Of a DNA stretch of 35,249 nucleotides, positions 16,770 through 24,053 are shown one piece after another. The notes under the pieces are model-generated. The model ran no database searches. It saw nothing but the letters and a program-made list of their open reading frames with translations, and was not told the origin of the DNA. A program made the translations under genes and the position numbers. The DNA is from Methanobacteriota archaeon (GTDB lineage Archaea; Halobacteriota; Methanosarcinia; Methanosarcinales; Methanosarcinaceae), in NCBI GenBank assembly GCA_016841265.1, contig JAENZL010000022.1, forward strand, positions 23,867 to 59,115, given 5' to 3'. The first letter of the stretch is position 1. The number at the start of each line of letters is the position of its first letter.

Positions 16770-16868
16770 TCACCTGAAAGGATTTGGCAGGTACACAAAA
16801 ATAGAGATAATAGCAAGCAAAACAAGGGCAATAGCTAGAACCGCACTGGTCATTTTCTTTGCGTCCAT
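16770..16868 (-). CDS. 32-residue membrane microprotein
   Basis: A very short gene. ATG at 16866-16868 has GGAG seven bases ahead; the stop is at 16770-16772. The product starts MDAKKMTSAV, has one membrane segment of about 19 residues (residues 9-26, rich in A, L, I, V) and ends YLPNPFR. Positive residues lie on the short N-terminal side. I recognise no family. Support comes from the good ribosome binding site, clean amphipathic layout and location in an otherwise gene-poor spacer. The neighbouring acetolactate-synthase-like gene is upstream-separated by 400 bases of reverse order and is not obviously co-transcribed. Confidence 0.6.
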   Translation of the reverse strand: MDAKKMTSAVLAIALVLLAIISIFVYLPNPFR

Positions 16869-16949
16869 TTTATCGCTCCATTGTTATTTTAGGCATGATC
16901 ACCTATAAAAAACGTTTCATTTTACTAGAGCTTGTTTTACATGTAATAA

Positions 16950-17084
16950 ATTGAAGGGCTTACCGTCCTTTCGGAGCATTACGGGAAGAAGATGCCCTTT
17001 GAGTTTGATGAGAAGAAAGTGAAGAAGGTGGCCGTGATTAAGATCGAGATCGAAAAGATGACGGGGAAAGAGTACGGGTTTTAA
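16950..17084 (+). pseudogene. C-terminal remnant of an FMN-binding (pyridoxamine-oxidase-like) gene
   Basis: An open frame without a proper start ends at TAA 17082-17084 and reads IEGLTVLSEHYGKKMPFEFD followed by KKVKKVAVIKIEIEKMTGKE. The AVIKIEIEKMTGKE ending is typical of Pyridox_ox_2/NimA-like FMN-binding proteins, where it closes the barrel. The frame is stopped upstream by TAA at 16947 and nothing of the N-terminal domain is visible in any frame. I infer a gene remnant left by deletion. Family assignment is from recognition, not a search. Confidence 0.6.
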
Positions 17085-17153
17085 TCTGCTTATCCGTGTT
17101 TTATCCTGTAAATCATTATTTGTACCGTAAATTTCAAAAACAGCAACAAGGAG

Positions 17154-17224
17154 TTTACTGTAAAGTACTGTAAAGCCAAATATTTTACAGTAAACTGCTT
17201 TTTTCGATTTACTGTAAAATATTT
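17154..17224. repeat. Cluster of TTTACNGTAAA palindromes incl. 17-bp perfect inverted repeat
   Basis: TTTACNGTAAA occurs at 17154-17164, 17184-17194 and 17208-17218, with half or degenerate copies at about 17106, 17132, 17166, 17237, 17289 and 17311. The second and third are part of a perfect 17-bp inverted repeat (17178-17194 and 17208-17224) with a 13-base T-rich loop. It could be a multi-site operator or a structured RNA. No gene start follows closely on either strand. Confidence 0.8.
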
Positions 17225-17341
17225 CGAGTTTTTGAACTTTACAGTAGGCCTCCTGATTTCGGATATTCTGTTAATTGGATCAAGATTTAACAGTAAACAA
17301 CCAGAATGAGTTTTACTGCAATATATTTGAAAAGAGGTGCT

Positions 17342-17613
17342 CTAGCAGATGCTTGCTAGTTATCCGGGGCAGCATCCCCGGACCGAAGGTCCGGCCTGAG
17401 CAAAAAGAATTGAAAATCGAAAAGCAAATCAGCAAACATCCCAGGTTAAACCTAACAACTGATTGTAAAGTCGCCTAAACCTTCATCTTCTTCGAAGAGG
17501 ATTTTAAACACACTTTCAGCGTCATTTTTTTTTCGTTTTAATCCTGGTTTTTCGGGCTTTTCTCCAAATTATTTTTCTACAATTTATTCCTGCTCAGGCC
17601 GGGCTTTGCCCGG
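17342..17613. repeat. BIME-like element: hairpins in inverted arrangement
   Basis: The left part has three hairpins: CTAGCA/TGCTAG (17342-17359), TCCGGGG/CCCCGGA (17363-17382) and CCGGACC-GAA-GGTCCGG (17378-17394). The last two share bases and exclude each other. The right part has CCGGGC-TTT-GCCCGG (17599-17613). A perfect 12-bp inverted repeat, CCGGCCTGAGCA (17391-17402) and TGCTCAGGCCGG (17591-17602), links the two parts. Two inward-facing palindromic units around a spacer resemble bacterial BIME/REP arrangements. The 67-codon frame across it is not coding. Confidence 0.7.
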
Positions 17614-17663
17614 AAGCCTCCCCCCTGTTTAAGTCCACACTCAACCCCAAAATGCCACTGGAA

Positions 17664-18053
17664 TCAGATTTCATCCCAGATGTAAAAGAACCCCAGCAGG
17701 GGTAACCTTGCAGGGGTAAATGCGTCCCGCAATAAATGGGAGGCATAGCCTGCCGCCGCAAAGAAGAGCCCGAAAGCAACTTCGTTCCCGGGGTTAGCGG
17801 TCAGGACTTCTGCGTAGGTATAGATGAAGAATAACAGCACCAGTATCAGGAATAGAATTGAATGGAAAAATTTCCTGTGATAGCCGCCCCTTGGCGGTTC
17901 CAGCAGGTCAGGCAGCCTGGATCCTATTGCTGCGGATGCGATAGCTAGCAGTATAAATTCAAAGCCGTAGATAAGGCCTCTTGAATTTAAAAACAGGAGG
18001 AGAAAGATAGAAACCATTACCCCGATGTACAAATGCTCTTTTCGGCCTGCCAT
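17664..18053 (-). CDS. YdjM/DUF457-like membrane-bound metal-dependent hydrolase
   Basis: A 129-residue integral membrane protein counting from ATG 18053 (AGGTGG stands about nine bases ahead; an in-frame GTG at 18065 is less likely). It has four hydrophobic segments, with conserved polar residues between them: H near the N terminus (GRKEHLYIG), D in GSRLPDLLEP, H in GGYHRKFFHS and H/D in YASHLLRDAFTP. That spacing is typical of the YdjM (LexA-regulated, DUF457) family of putative membrane metal-dependent hydrolases, whose substrate is unknown. It is monocistronic; its 3' end lies behind the hairpin cluster. Confidence 0.8.
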   Translation of the reverse strand: MAGRKEHLYIGVMVSIFLLLFLNSRGLIYGFEFILLAIASAAIGSRLPDLLEPPRGGYHRKFFHSILFLILVLLFFIYTYAEVLTANPGNEVAFGLFFAAAGYASHLLRDAFTPARLPLLGFFYIWDEI

Positions 18054-18199
18054 AATGCATACCACCTTTTCTCATACCATCAGCGTATCGAGTAGATAAT
18101 TGTATACTAAATTTTGTTCAGGCAAATGGTTACATTTAAGAAATATTTATAAATCGTTTTTTATAAGATAGCCCCTGGTCAGTAATTTTTATCGACTAA

Positions 18200-18273
18200 T
18201 TTTTCCAGAGACCCCGTATCAGTATTTTTCCAGAGACCCCGTATCAGTATTTTTATCAGGGACCCGGTATCAG
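18200..18273. repeat. 25-bp tandem repeat overlapping a stop codon
   Basis: Two perfect 25-bp units (18200-18224 and 18225-18249, beginning TTTTTCCAGAGACCCC) and a diverged third one (18250-18273). The third unit contains the TGA stop (18270-18272, minus strand) of the HExxH membrane-protein gene, so the array grows out of the 3' end of that gene. Confidence 0.9.
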
Positions 18274-19088
18274 GGAATCCTGTAAACCAGGACATAAGCA
18301 AAGAAGCTTAAAAACAGCCTTATCGAAGAAAAGGCAATCGAAACCATTGAGAAGGCCAGCAAATAGATATTGAGGGCAAGAATATCCAGGAAAAAACCGG
18401 ATAAGTCTGCATTGAGAAGCAGGGCGACCACATTTACCAGGAAAATAAACGAGAATATCGTAACAAAGCCCCTTGAGGCCCCTTTCAGGTCTTCTTTGCT
18501 AAGGGCGATGTGAGAGGAAATCCCGATTGCCAAGGCAAAATAGATCCAGAAATTAAGGTTACTCACGTTTTCAGCCGAGAAGATGCTCCCGAAGAGTTCG
18601 GCGGTAAGCATGAAAATCTGTCCCAGGATCTCAGAGTCCAGCCGGGTGGGCTCAAGGGCCAGAAAGTTCGAAAAGCTGGAAAAAGAATCCGGCAGGAGCA
18701 AATACATCCCCAGGATCAGGGCCGCTGTGCCGCTGAAGATGGGGCCCATTCCGATGAAAAAATTGCCGATATTCTGGTAAAGGCTCTTTGGTTCCCAGCC
18801 GTGCTGGACGTATCCCAGGACCCCGTCTTTCCTTTTCAGGGCAAGCAGCTTGAACTCCTTTACATTGTGCCGGAAGAGATAGCACATCAGCAGGTGGCCG
18901 GATTCGTGCACAGGAGTTCCTATCCAGGCGGTCAACATGATGCCTTTCCAGCCGAACACCCTCTGGATGTAGAAATTGGCTCTGTTTCCAATAATGCCAA
19001 GAATCAGGCCTATGAGGATGAGGAGACCTGTCACGCAGAAGGTTTCGAACAGGCTGAGCTTTAAAATCGTGAGGAATGTGTTTTCCAA
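18270..19088 (-). CDS. Membrane protein with HExxH site (M50-like)
   Basis: A 272-residue protein with about six to seven membrane segments. Between the second and third is WIGTPVHESGHLLMCYLF, giving HESGH at residues 61-65, the zinc-binding pattern of site-2-type (M50) membrane proteases. A later segment NIGNFFIGMGPIFSGTAAL resembles the second family helix, though I do not see the standard NPDG aspartate motif, so the third zinc ligand is unclear. The function could be intramembrane proteolysis or it could be an inactive relative. The ATG at 19086-19088 has GGAA-type weak ribosome binding site. No operon partner; its stop lies in a 25-bp tandem repeat. Confidence 0.7.
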   Translation of the reverse strand: MENTFLTILKLSLFETFCVTGLLILIGLILGIIGNRANFYIQRVFGWKGIMLTAWIGTPVHESGHLLMCYLFRHNVKEFKLLALKRKDGVLGYVQHGWEPKSLYQNIGNFFIGMGPIFSGTAALILGMYLLLPDSFSSFSNFLALEPTRLDSEILGQIFMLTAELFGSIFSAENVSNLNFWIYFALAIGISSHIALSKEDLKGASRGFVTIFSFIFLVNVVALLLNADLSGFFLDILALNIYLLAFSMVSIAFSSIRLFLSFFAYVLVYRIP

Positions 19089-19287
19089 TTTTCAACCTCT
19101 ATAGCAGAAATTTTTAGCATTTGTTCCATTTCTGCGGAATACATACATTAATTATTTACATATAATTATAACTATTTCATGGCATAATTTTATGATTACA
19201 TCAATTTAGTGGGCCGAGATCCCCAAAGGCGAATAAATTTGGAGGGTTAATTTGCTGGAGTAATATAAATGACTTGTTTGCAAAAAC

Positions 19288-19297
19288 ATTTATAAAG
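19288..19297 (+). promoter_or_regulatory. TATA box of the 19323 gene
   Basis: ATTTATAAAG is a good archaeal TATA box. Transcription would start about 25 bases on, near 19318-19322, giving a nearly leaderless message. This selects ATG 19323 over the in-frame ATG at 19305. Confidence 0.6.
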
Positions 19298-19322
19298 AGA
19301 ATTAATGTTAAATGTTAAATAC

Positions 19323-19682
19323 ATGAGTGAAGGAGTAGATATATTTAGTGAAATAATAGACACCATGGTTTCAATTTTAGTGGGAATTATCCTCAATGCC
19401 CTAAATGGATTTATTTTTGGAATAGTTGTTGGATTTTCTCAAACAACAGGATTACCAACCGATGAAAGTGGAATTGCAATTTATACAATAAAAACAATAT
19501 CCAGTATACTTGGTACTTCCTGCAGCCCTTTTGCAATATTCTTGTTTTCTATTTTAGGCTTAATCATTACTATAGTTTCTATAAAAGATGATTTAGTGAA
19601 ATTAGGCGATTGGAGGATAAGTGTTTTAATTTATTCAGTCGGCGTATTGATGGGTTTCCTTTACGCAATAACTGTATTCTAA
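19323..19682 (+). CDS. Small hydrophobic membrane protein, unknown function
   Basis: A 119-residue protein with about three membrane segments (VSILVGIILNALNGFIFGIV, FAIFLFSILGLIITIVSI, ISVLIYSVGVLMGFLYAITV) and short polar links. It has no signature I recognise. The promoter position supports the internal ATG over one six codons earlier. The gene is AT-rich compared with its neighbours and has no operon partner. The following spacer to 19971 shows no gene. Confidence 0.65.
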   Translation: MSEGVDIFSEIIDTMVSILVGIILNALNGFIFGIVVGFSQTTGLPTDESGIAIYTIKTISSILGTSCSPFAIFLFSILGLIITIVSIKDDLVKLGDWRISVLIYSVGVLMGFLYAITVF

Positions 19683-19971
19683 GTACTGATTCCAAAACAA
19701 CACATTCAATGGCACTACTTGAACAAATAACATGTAATAAATCGTTAACCAACAAAGATATTATAAAAGCGGAACCCCTCTAATTTCACTCATCTTTTTT
19801 CTCAATGCACCAAGCTCGCAAAATAGGCCTCCTCAATATAATTGTATAATTCCAGAACCCTCGTCTATGGTTATCGATTTGCGGGAGTTCATATACAGAA
19901 ACGTCCTTTAACTTTAAACAAAAATTACTTTTACGATTATAACAAATAGTAAAGCGGAGGATTTTGAGCCT

Positions 19972-21813
19972 GTGGACCTGGAAATCAAACGTGGGTATGA
20001 AGTGCTTCCCGACAACACGGTGAAGTTCGGCATCCGTGTGACCAACCCCGGAAGTTCCGCCATTTCCGAGCTAGAGGTCATCCTGGATTACAATGATTCA
20101 CTTTTCGAGCTTGAGGGCAATATTGTGGAGAAACTCGGGACAGTTCCACCGTCAGTCCCCCGAACCGCAAAATTCCTGCTAAAACCTCGCGGCTGCGTCC
20201 ACAGGGAAGAGATAGGGGCAACAGTCCGCTACAAAGACCACAGCTGGGAAAAGCACACCCTTGATATGCGCCCAAAGGTTATCCACTGCGTCTGTCCTTT
20301 CCTGAAAGAAAAAGCAATTACAAGGTCCGAGTTCCTGAGGCTTTACGATACCGGGAATTCAGCCGAACACGGCCTCAATTTCGAAAACATCTCTCCTGAA
20401 AAACTCGTGGAGTTTCTGTCCCACACCTGCAAAAACCGGCTGTACAAAGTTGACGAATTTTCCATAGAAAATGGGAAAGTCCTCTACCTCGCAGGCGAGT
20501 CCCTGGGCGAAAAGGCTTATTACCTGCTCACAGCCGTTATCCTGGAAGAGGGAGGAATTATCCGGGTCATCCTGCATGCAAACTCGGACAAAGCCTTCGG
20601 GATCAACGGCTTTTTGAATGAAATTCTTGAAAACCTCCGGCACCTTGTGCAGAACGTCGGTGCGGCCAGAGAAATCGGAATTATCAAAAAGGAGCAGGTC
20701 ATAAACATCATTGACTCGGTAGTGCAGCATACGAATTTTGCGGGAGGAACTGACGCACCGTCGCTTGATGTCCAGGGGAGTGTGGTGCAGCGGAGCAAAA
20801 TAGGTTTCCTCGAAGAAGAGGAAAAAGCCAGTACTGAGAACGAAGAACTGGGAAGAAAAAAGCCGGAAGAAACCGGAATAGTTCAGGCAGCAGAACAAAA
20901 CGCAGCAGAACAAAACGCAGCAGAAAAAGCCGTTAAACAGCCTACAGAAAAGAAGGTAGCTCCCACAAAAAAACCACCATCTCAGTCCCCGGCGAAAAAA
21001 CCCGACACCCCGTCCAGAAAACCGGTCCCTGTCCTCAGCCTGATGCTCATTGGAATCCTTCTTGCGGGAGCTTCTGCCATAGTCCTGGGCTGGGGTGAAG
21101 ACCTCGGAAATCCGGAGACTTACACAAACTCCGCTGGAATGGAATTTGTGCTGATCCCCAATGGAGAGTTCATGATGGGCTCGCCTTCAGGCGAAAGAGG
21201 CACGGACGGTGATGAAAGTCCCGTACATAAAGTCACGATAGGAGAGCCGTTCTACCTGGGCAAATACGAAGTCACCCAGGAACAGTGGCAAAAAGTAATG
21301 GGAAACAATCCTTCATATTTCAAAGGGGATTCCCTTCCGGTTGAAAGGGTTTCCTGGGAAGAGGCCCAAGAGTTCATAAAAAAGCTCAACGAGATGGAAA
21401 AATCCGACAAATACCGCCTCCCCTCGGAAGCCGAATGGGAATATGCCTGCCAGGCAGGAAACAGCGCCAGGTATTCTTTCGGGTACGATGTTTCAAGCCT
21501 TGGAGAATATGCCTGGTACGATGAGAATTCAGGAGACAAAACCCAGCCAGTAGGCCAGAAGAACCCCAACCTCTGGGGCCTTTACGACATGCACGGGAAC
21601 GTCTGGGAATGGGTGCAGGATGGCTGGCACGATTCCTATTACGGGGCCCCTTCCGACGGCAGCGCCCGGGAAAGTGAAAGCAACTCCCTCAAGGTCAGGC
21701 GGGGAGGGAGCTGGGAAGGCAGCGCCGGGTACTGCAGGACAGCGAACCGGGGGAACAGCGGCTCAGGGTATCGGAGTTCCGGGCTCGGGTTCCGGGTTTT
21801 GAGTGAACTGTGA
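19972..21813 (+). CDS. SUMF1 (formylglycine-enzyme-like) domain protein with membrane anchor
   Basis: A 613-residue protein with GTG start at 19972 and GGAGG eleven bases ahead. Residues 1-95 look like a beta-rich CARDB-like domain (VKFGIRVTNPGSSAISELEV); 96-260 an uncharacterised alpha/beta region; 275-350 a low-complexity K/A/P/E linker with a repeated AAEQN; 352-372 one membrane segment; 383-613 a complete SUMF1/FGE-sulfatase domain (MMGSPSGERGTDGDE, YEVTQEQWQKVMGNNPS, YRLPSEAEWEYA, GLYDMHGNVWEWVQD, RRGGSW). Topology is therefore cytoplasmic N-terminal part and SUMF1 domain outside. Oxygen-dependent formylglycine formation is unlikely in an anaerobe and the catalytic cysteine pair of true FGE is not present (one C in AGYCRTANRG), so this is probably a binding or non-canonical domain. 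Confidence 0.88.
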   Translation: MDLEIKRGYEVLPDNTVKFGIRVTNPGSSAISELEVILDYNDSLFELEGNIVEKLGTVPPSVPRTAKFLLKPRGCVHREEIGATVRYKDHSWEKHTLDMRPKVIHCVCPFLKEKAITRSEFLRLYDTGNSAEHGLNFENISPEKLVEFLSHTCKNRLYKVDEFSIENGKVLYLAGESLGEKAYYLLTAVILEEGGIIRVILHANSDKAFGINGFLNEILENLRHLVQNVGAAREIGIIKKEQVINIIDSVVQHTNFAGGTDAPSLDVQGSVVQRSKIGFLEEEEKASTENEELGRKKPEETGIVQAAEQNAAEQNAAEKAVKQPTEKKVAPTKKPPSQSPAKKPDTPSRKPVPVLSLMLIGILLAGASAIVLGWGEDLGNPETYTNSAGMEFVLIPNGEFMMGSPSGERGTDGDESPVHKVTIGEPFYLGKYEVTQEQWQKVMGNNPSYFKGDSLPVERVSWEEAQEFIKKLNEMEKSDKYRLPSEAEWEYACQAGNSARYSFGYDVSSLGEYAWYDENSGDKTQPVGQKNPNLWGLYDMHGNVWEWVQDGWHDSYYGAPSDGSARESESNSLKVRRGGSWEGSAGYCRTANRGNSGSGYRSSGLGFRVLSEL

Positions 21814-21990
21814 CATTTTTGAAGGGACTGTAACCCGTTTTCAGTTTACTCATGTCACCTGATCCCGAAAACCTTTTTTATCCCCATAATAGATCGGCTT
21901 TGTAGAAAACCGATCTAAATCAACCCGGATAGAGTAGCAGTAATTCCACCATTCAGCATTCCTGAAAACCTTTTTTCGATTTGTTTTTTA

Positions 21991-22031
21991 GGTACCGGCG
22001 TTCTCACCGGTCGTCGAAGACGACCGGCTTT
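21991..22031. repeat. GGTACCGGC stem-loop element, copy 1
   Basis: Starts GGTACCGGCGTTCTCACC and ends in a 9-bp hairpin CCGGTCGTC-GAA-GACGACCGG followed by CTTTT. A second copy at 33358-33399 has the same frame, but the inner stem differs by compensating changes. The T-run could make it a terminator for the SUMF1 gene, 180 bases upstream. Confidence 0.75.
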
Positions 22032-22202
22032 TCCAGGAAGTATATTTAAATGAATGAAAATAGTATGAAAGTTATCAAACAAATATGTCCGGATAATTTA
22101 AAAATCAGAATATTGACATGAAGGTGTGTTTTGTGTACTTTCATTTTTTGTGCCTGTTGTTCTGAGGATTTTATGTGTGTTTTTTCAGAAATTTTGGGAA
22201 GG

Positions 22203-22308
22203 CCGCTTGCTTACGCAAGCGGTGAGGGCCCTGGAAATCGATACCGGGACAGAAACAAGCAAAATTGGAATTACCATTAAGCCCTGAACCTTGTCATAAA
22301 CCAGGGCC
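22203..22308 (+). ncRNA. Structured element, copy 1 (hairpin plus long-range stem)
   Basis: An 8-bp hairpin CCGCTTGC-TTAC-GCAAGCGG (22203-22222) is followed by GTGAG and a long-range stem GGCCCTGG (22227-22234) with CCAGGGCC (22301-22308). A T-rich run TTTCTTTTTT follows. An inner helix ACAAG/CTTGT (22255-22259, 22290-22294) is possible. A second copy at 28268-28361 keeps the plan and the phrase GCGGTGAGGGCCC while stem bases covary. It may be an RNA or a terminator-like element. Strand is assumed from the T-run. Confidence 0.55.
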
Positions 22309-22396
22309 TTTCTTTTTTCCGGAAACGGACACGTGCGTGTTATCAGAAGCCATGGGCAGGTACTTAAGCCGAAAATACTAATTTAATAACAAGGGA

Positions 22397-22436
22397 ATGC
22401 AATACCAGGAAAATGCAATACGAGGGGATGTAATAC
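22397..22436 (+). repeat. ATG(C/T)AATAC repeats before the CDGSH gene
   Basis: ATGCAATAC, ATGCAATAC and ATGTAATAC occur at 22397, 22413 and 22428, about 16 bases apart, each preceded by G/A-rich sequence that could act as a ribosome binding site. The genuine ATG is at 22450. Probably a small decayed tandem array in the leader. Confidence 0.6.
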
Positions 22437-22449
22437 AGGGGATGAACAA

Positions 22450-23097
22450 ATGGTTTCAGAAAGCGAAGAAAAGAAACCTTTAATAAAAGTAATAAAAGAT
22501 GGGCCGTACCTTGTCAGGGACCTGAAGAACTTCAGGAATTCAAAAAGCGAATCCATTGAAACAAAGCCGTCAATGGCCCTTTGCAGATGCGGAAAGTCAG
22601 AAAACAAACCCTTTTGTGACGGAGCTCACTCAAAGATTGGGTTTTCAGGAGAAAAAGAAGAAGAACGGGCGCCTGATAGAGTAAAAGATTACAAAGGCGA
22701 GAAGATCACAATCCATTATAACAGGGGAGTCTGCGCCCACGCCGAATCCTGCGTTAAAGACGAATCTTCCGTTTTCAGGGTAGACAGAAAGCCCTGGATC
22801 GACCCGGACGCTGCGGATCCTGAAGAAATTGAAGAGATTGTCCGGAACTGCCCGTCGGGAGCCCTGAGCTGTTCCAGAGACGGGGTGCCGTATGAAGACG
22901 AAACCCCCCCTCCTGAAATTACTGTTTGCAAGGACAGTTTCTACAAAGTTGTCGGAAATATCGAACTGGAAGACCCTGACGGTTCGGTCCCGCAATCAAA
23001 AGAGCATTACACGCTCTGCCGCTGCGGAGCTTCAAAAAACAAGCCGTTTTGTGACGGGTCGCACTGGAAGATCAAATTCAAGGATGAAAAGAACTGA
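22450..23097 (+). CDS. CDGSH iron-sulfur protein with central ferredoxin-like domain
   Basis: A 215-residue protein with three cluster-binding regions. Residues 40-63 carry a CDGSH-type motif (C45, C47, C56, H60 in CRCGKSENKPFCDGAH); residues 80-150 resemble the divergent 4Fe-4S domain Fer4_19 (GVCAHAESCV, then RNCPSGALSC); residues 188-207 hold a second CDGSH motif (C190, C192, C201, H205). CDGSH domains bind a labile 2Fe-2S cluster with three Cys and one His; both motifs here are complete. Such fused proteins are known in methanogens and bacteria, probably as electron carriers or cluster donors. No neighbours in an operon. ATG 22450 is weakly supported by GGGG about ten bases ahead. Confidence 0.9.
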   Translation: MVSESEEKKPLIKVIKDGPYLVRDLKNFRNSKSESIETKPSMALCRCGKSENKPFCDGAHSKIGFSGEKEEERAPDRVKDYKGEKITIHYNRGVCAHAESCVKDESSVFRVDRKPWIDPDAADPEEIEEIVRNCPSGALSCSRDGVPYEDETPPPEITVCKDSFYKVVGNIELEDPDGSVPQSKEHYTLCRCGASKNKPFCDGSHWKIKFKDEKN

Positions 23098-23178
23098 TCA
23101 GGCAGAGGTCCGGAGTGAGATACAGGGTGAGATCCGGGGTAATTTTGCCTATTCCTATTTTTAATTCCAGATATCTTT

Positions 23179-23284
23179 ATACACAATAATTAACAAATAT
23201 GATTATCATAACGATATAAGTTGTAAAATTGGATGCGTATAATATTCTACACAAAAATAGCTAAAATTGATAATTATTGTGTAT
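23179..23284. promoter_or_regulatory. Inverted-repeat operator of the abiE operon
   Basis: ATACACAATAATTA (23179-23192) and TAATTATTGTGTAT (23271-23284) are perfect 14-bp inverted repeats 78 bases apart. A TATA-like CGTATAATATT lies between them at about 23236-23246, and the right arm ends four bases before ATG 23289. Bacterial AbiEi antitoxins are known to repress their operon by binding inverted repeats around the promoter, so this pair is the likely binding region. Confidence 0.7.
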
Positions 23285-23288
23285 TGCT

Positions 23289-24053
23289 ATGAGTGAAAAG
23301 TTCAAAATTCTCAACGCTCTCATGCGGAAGGGCCCCATTTTTACTTTCGAAGATGCACAAAAAGTCAGCGGTTTGAAGCAGGAAAGCTTACGGGTACTTT
23401 TGAGCAGGATGGAAAAGGAAGGCTGGATCGAGCGCATAGAAAGGGGAAAGTATCTCATAATCCCGCTGGGAGCAGAAAAAGGCAAACATACCGTACATGA
23501 GTTTGTGATTGCTTCCGCACTCATTGAGCCTGCGGTTATTTCATACTGGAGTTCCCTTAACTACCACGGTTTGACGGAGCAGATTCCCGGGACGGTTTTT
23601 ATTCAGAGTACGGGCAGGAAGAACAGGCAGGAACTTGAGGTCTTCGGGGTAAGATACAAAATAATCAGGGTTAAGGAGGAGAAGCTTTTCGGGATTGAAA
23701 GGGTATGGATCGAGGGAAACCTTGTCCTTATCACCGACCCAGAGAAAACAATCGTTGATTGTCTTGAGAATCCTAAATACTGTGGGGGGATCATTGAGGT
23801 TGCAAAAGCCTTGGAAGAAGATATCAATATTGAAAGAGTGCTGGAATATGCAAAGAGGACAGGGAACTCTGCGGTAATCAAAAGGCTTGGCTATCTTTGC
23901 GAACAGCTTGGAATTTCGATCAAAATCCCGGAAGAGCACATCGCAAAAGGCTATCCTCTCCTTGATCCTTCCGCGAAAGATGGAGGACATTTTAACAGAA
24001 GATGGAAAATCCTTAATAATCTGGATGAAGGCATGCTTGAGGTTCTGGAATGA
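23289..24053 (+). CDS. AbiEi antitoxin, transcriptional autoregulator
   Basis: A 254-residue protein from ATG 23289 (an in-frame GTG at 23277 lies inside the operator arm). Residues 3-65 form a winged helix (FKILNALMRKGPIFTFEDAQ, then LKQESLRVLLSRMEKEGWIE, then GKYLIIPLGAEKG). The rest has the AbiEi core: HEFVIASALIEPAVISYWSS, LNYHGLTEQIP, VLITDPEKTIVDCLENPKYC. In type IV systems this protein neutralises the toxin without binding it, and represses the operon. Its stop overlaps the AbiEii start by four bases (ATGA), typical of the pair. The whole pair is a plausible defence or plasmid-addiction module acquired by transfer. Confidence 0.9.
   Translation: MSEKFKILNALMRKGPIFTFEDAQKVSGLKQESLRVLLSRMEKEGWIERIERGKYLIIPLGAEKGKHTVHEFVIASALIEPAVISYWSSLNYHGLTEQIPGTVFIQSTGRKNRQELEVFGVRYKIIRVKEEKLFGIERVWIEGNLVLITDPEKTIVDCLENPKYCGGIIEVAKALEEDINIERVLEYAKRTGNSAVIKRLGYLCEQLGISIKIPEEHIAKGYPLLDPSAKDGGHFNRRWKILNNLDEGMLEVLE

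Larger units (their letters stand above)
21814..22449. other. Spacer rich in stem-loop elements
   Basis: No gene is supported. From left to right: an 8-bp stem TAGATCGG/CCGATCTA (21890-21917), the GGTACCGGC stem-loop (21991-22031), a covarying structured element (22203-22308) and short repeats before the CDGSH gene (22397-22436). A 23-codon frame from 22050 has its TATA-like sequence directly at the ATG and I do not accept it. Confidence 0.6.

Noticed and set aside
17275-17478. 67-codon frame across the hairpin cluster
   Set aside because: No ribosome binding site and no recognisable protein; the DNA is explained by palindromes.
22050-22121. 23-codon frame MNENSMKVIKQ
   Set aside because: TATA-like sequence adjoins the ATG so it would not be in the message; no ribosome binding site.
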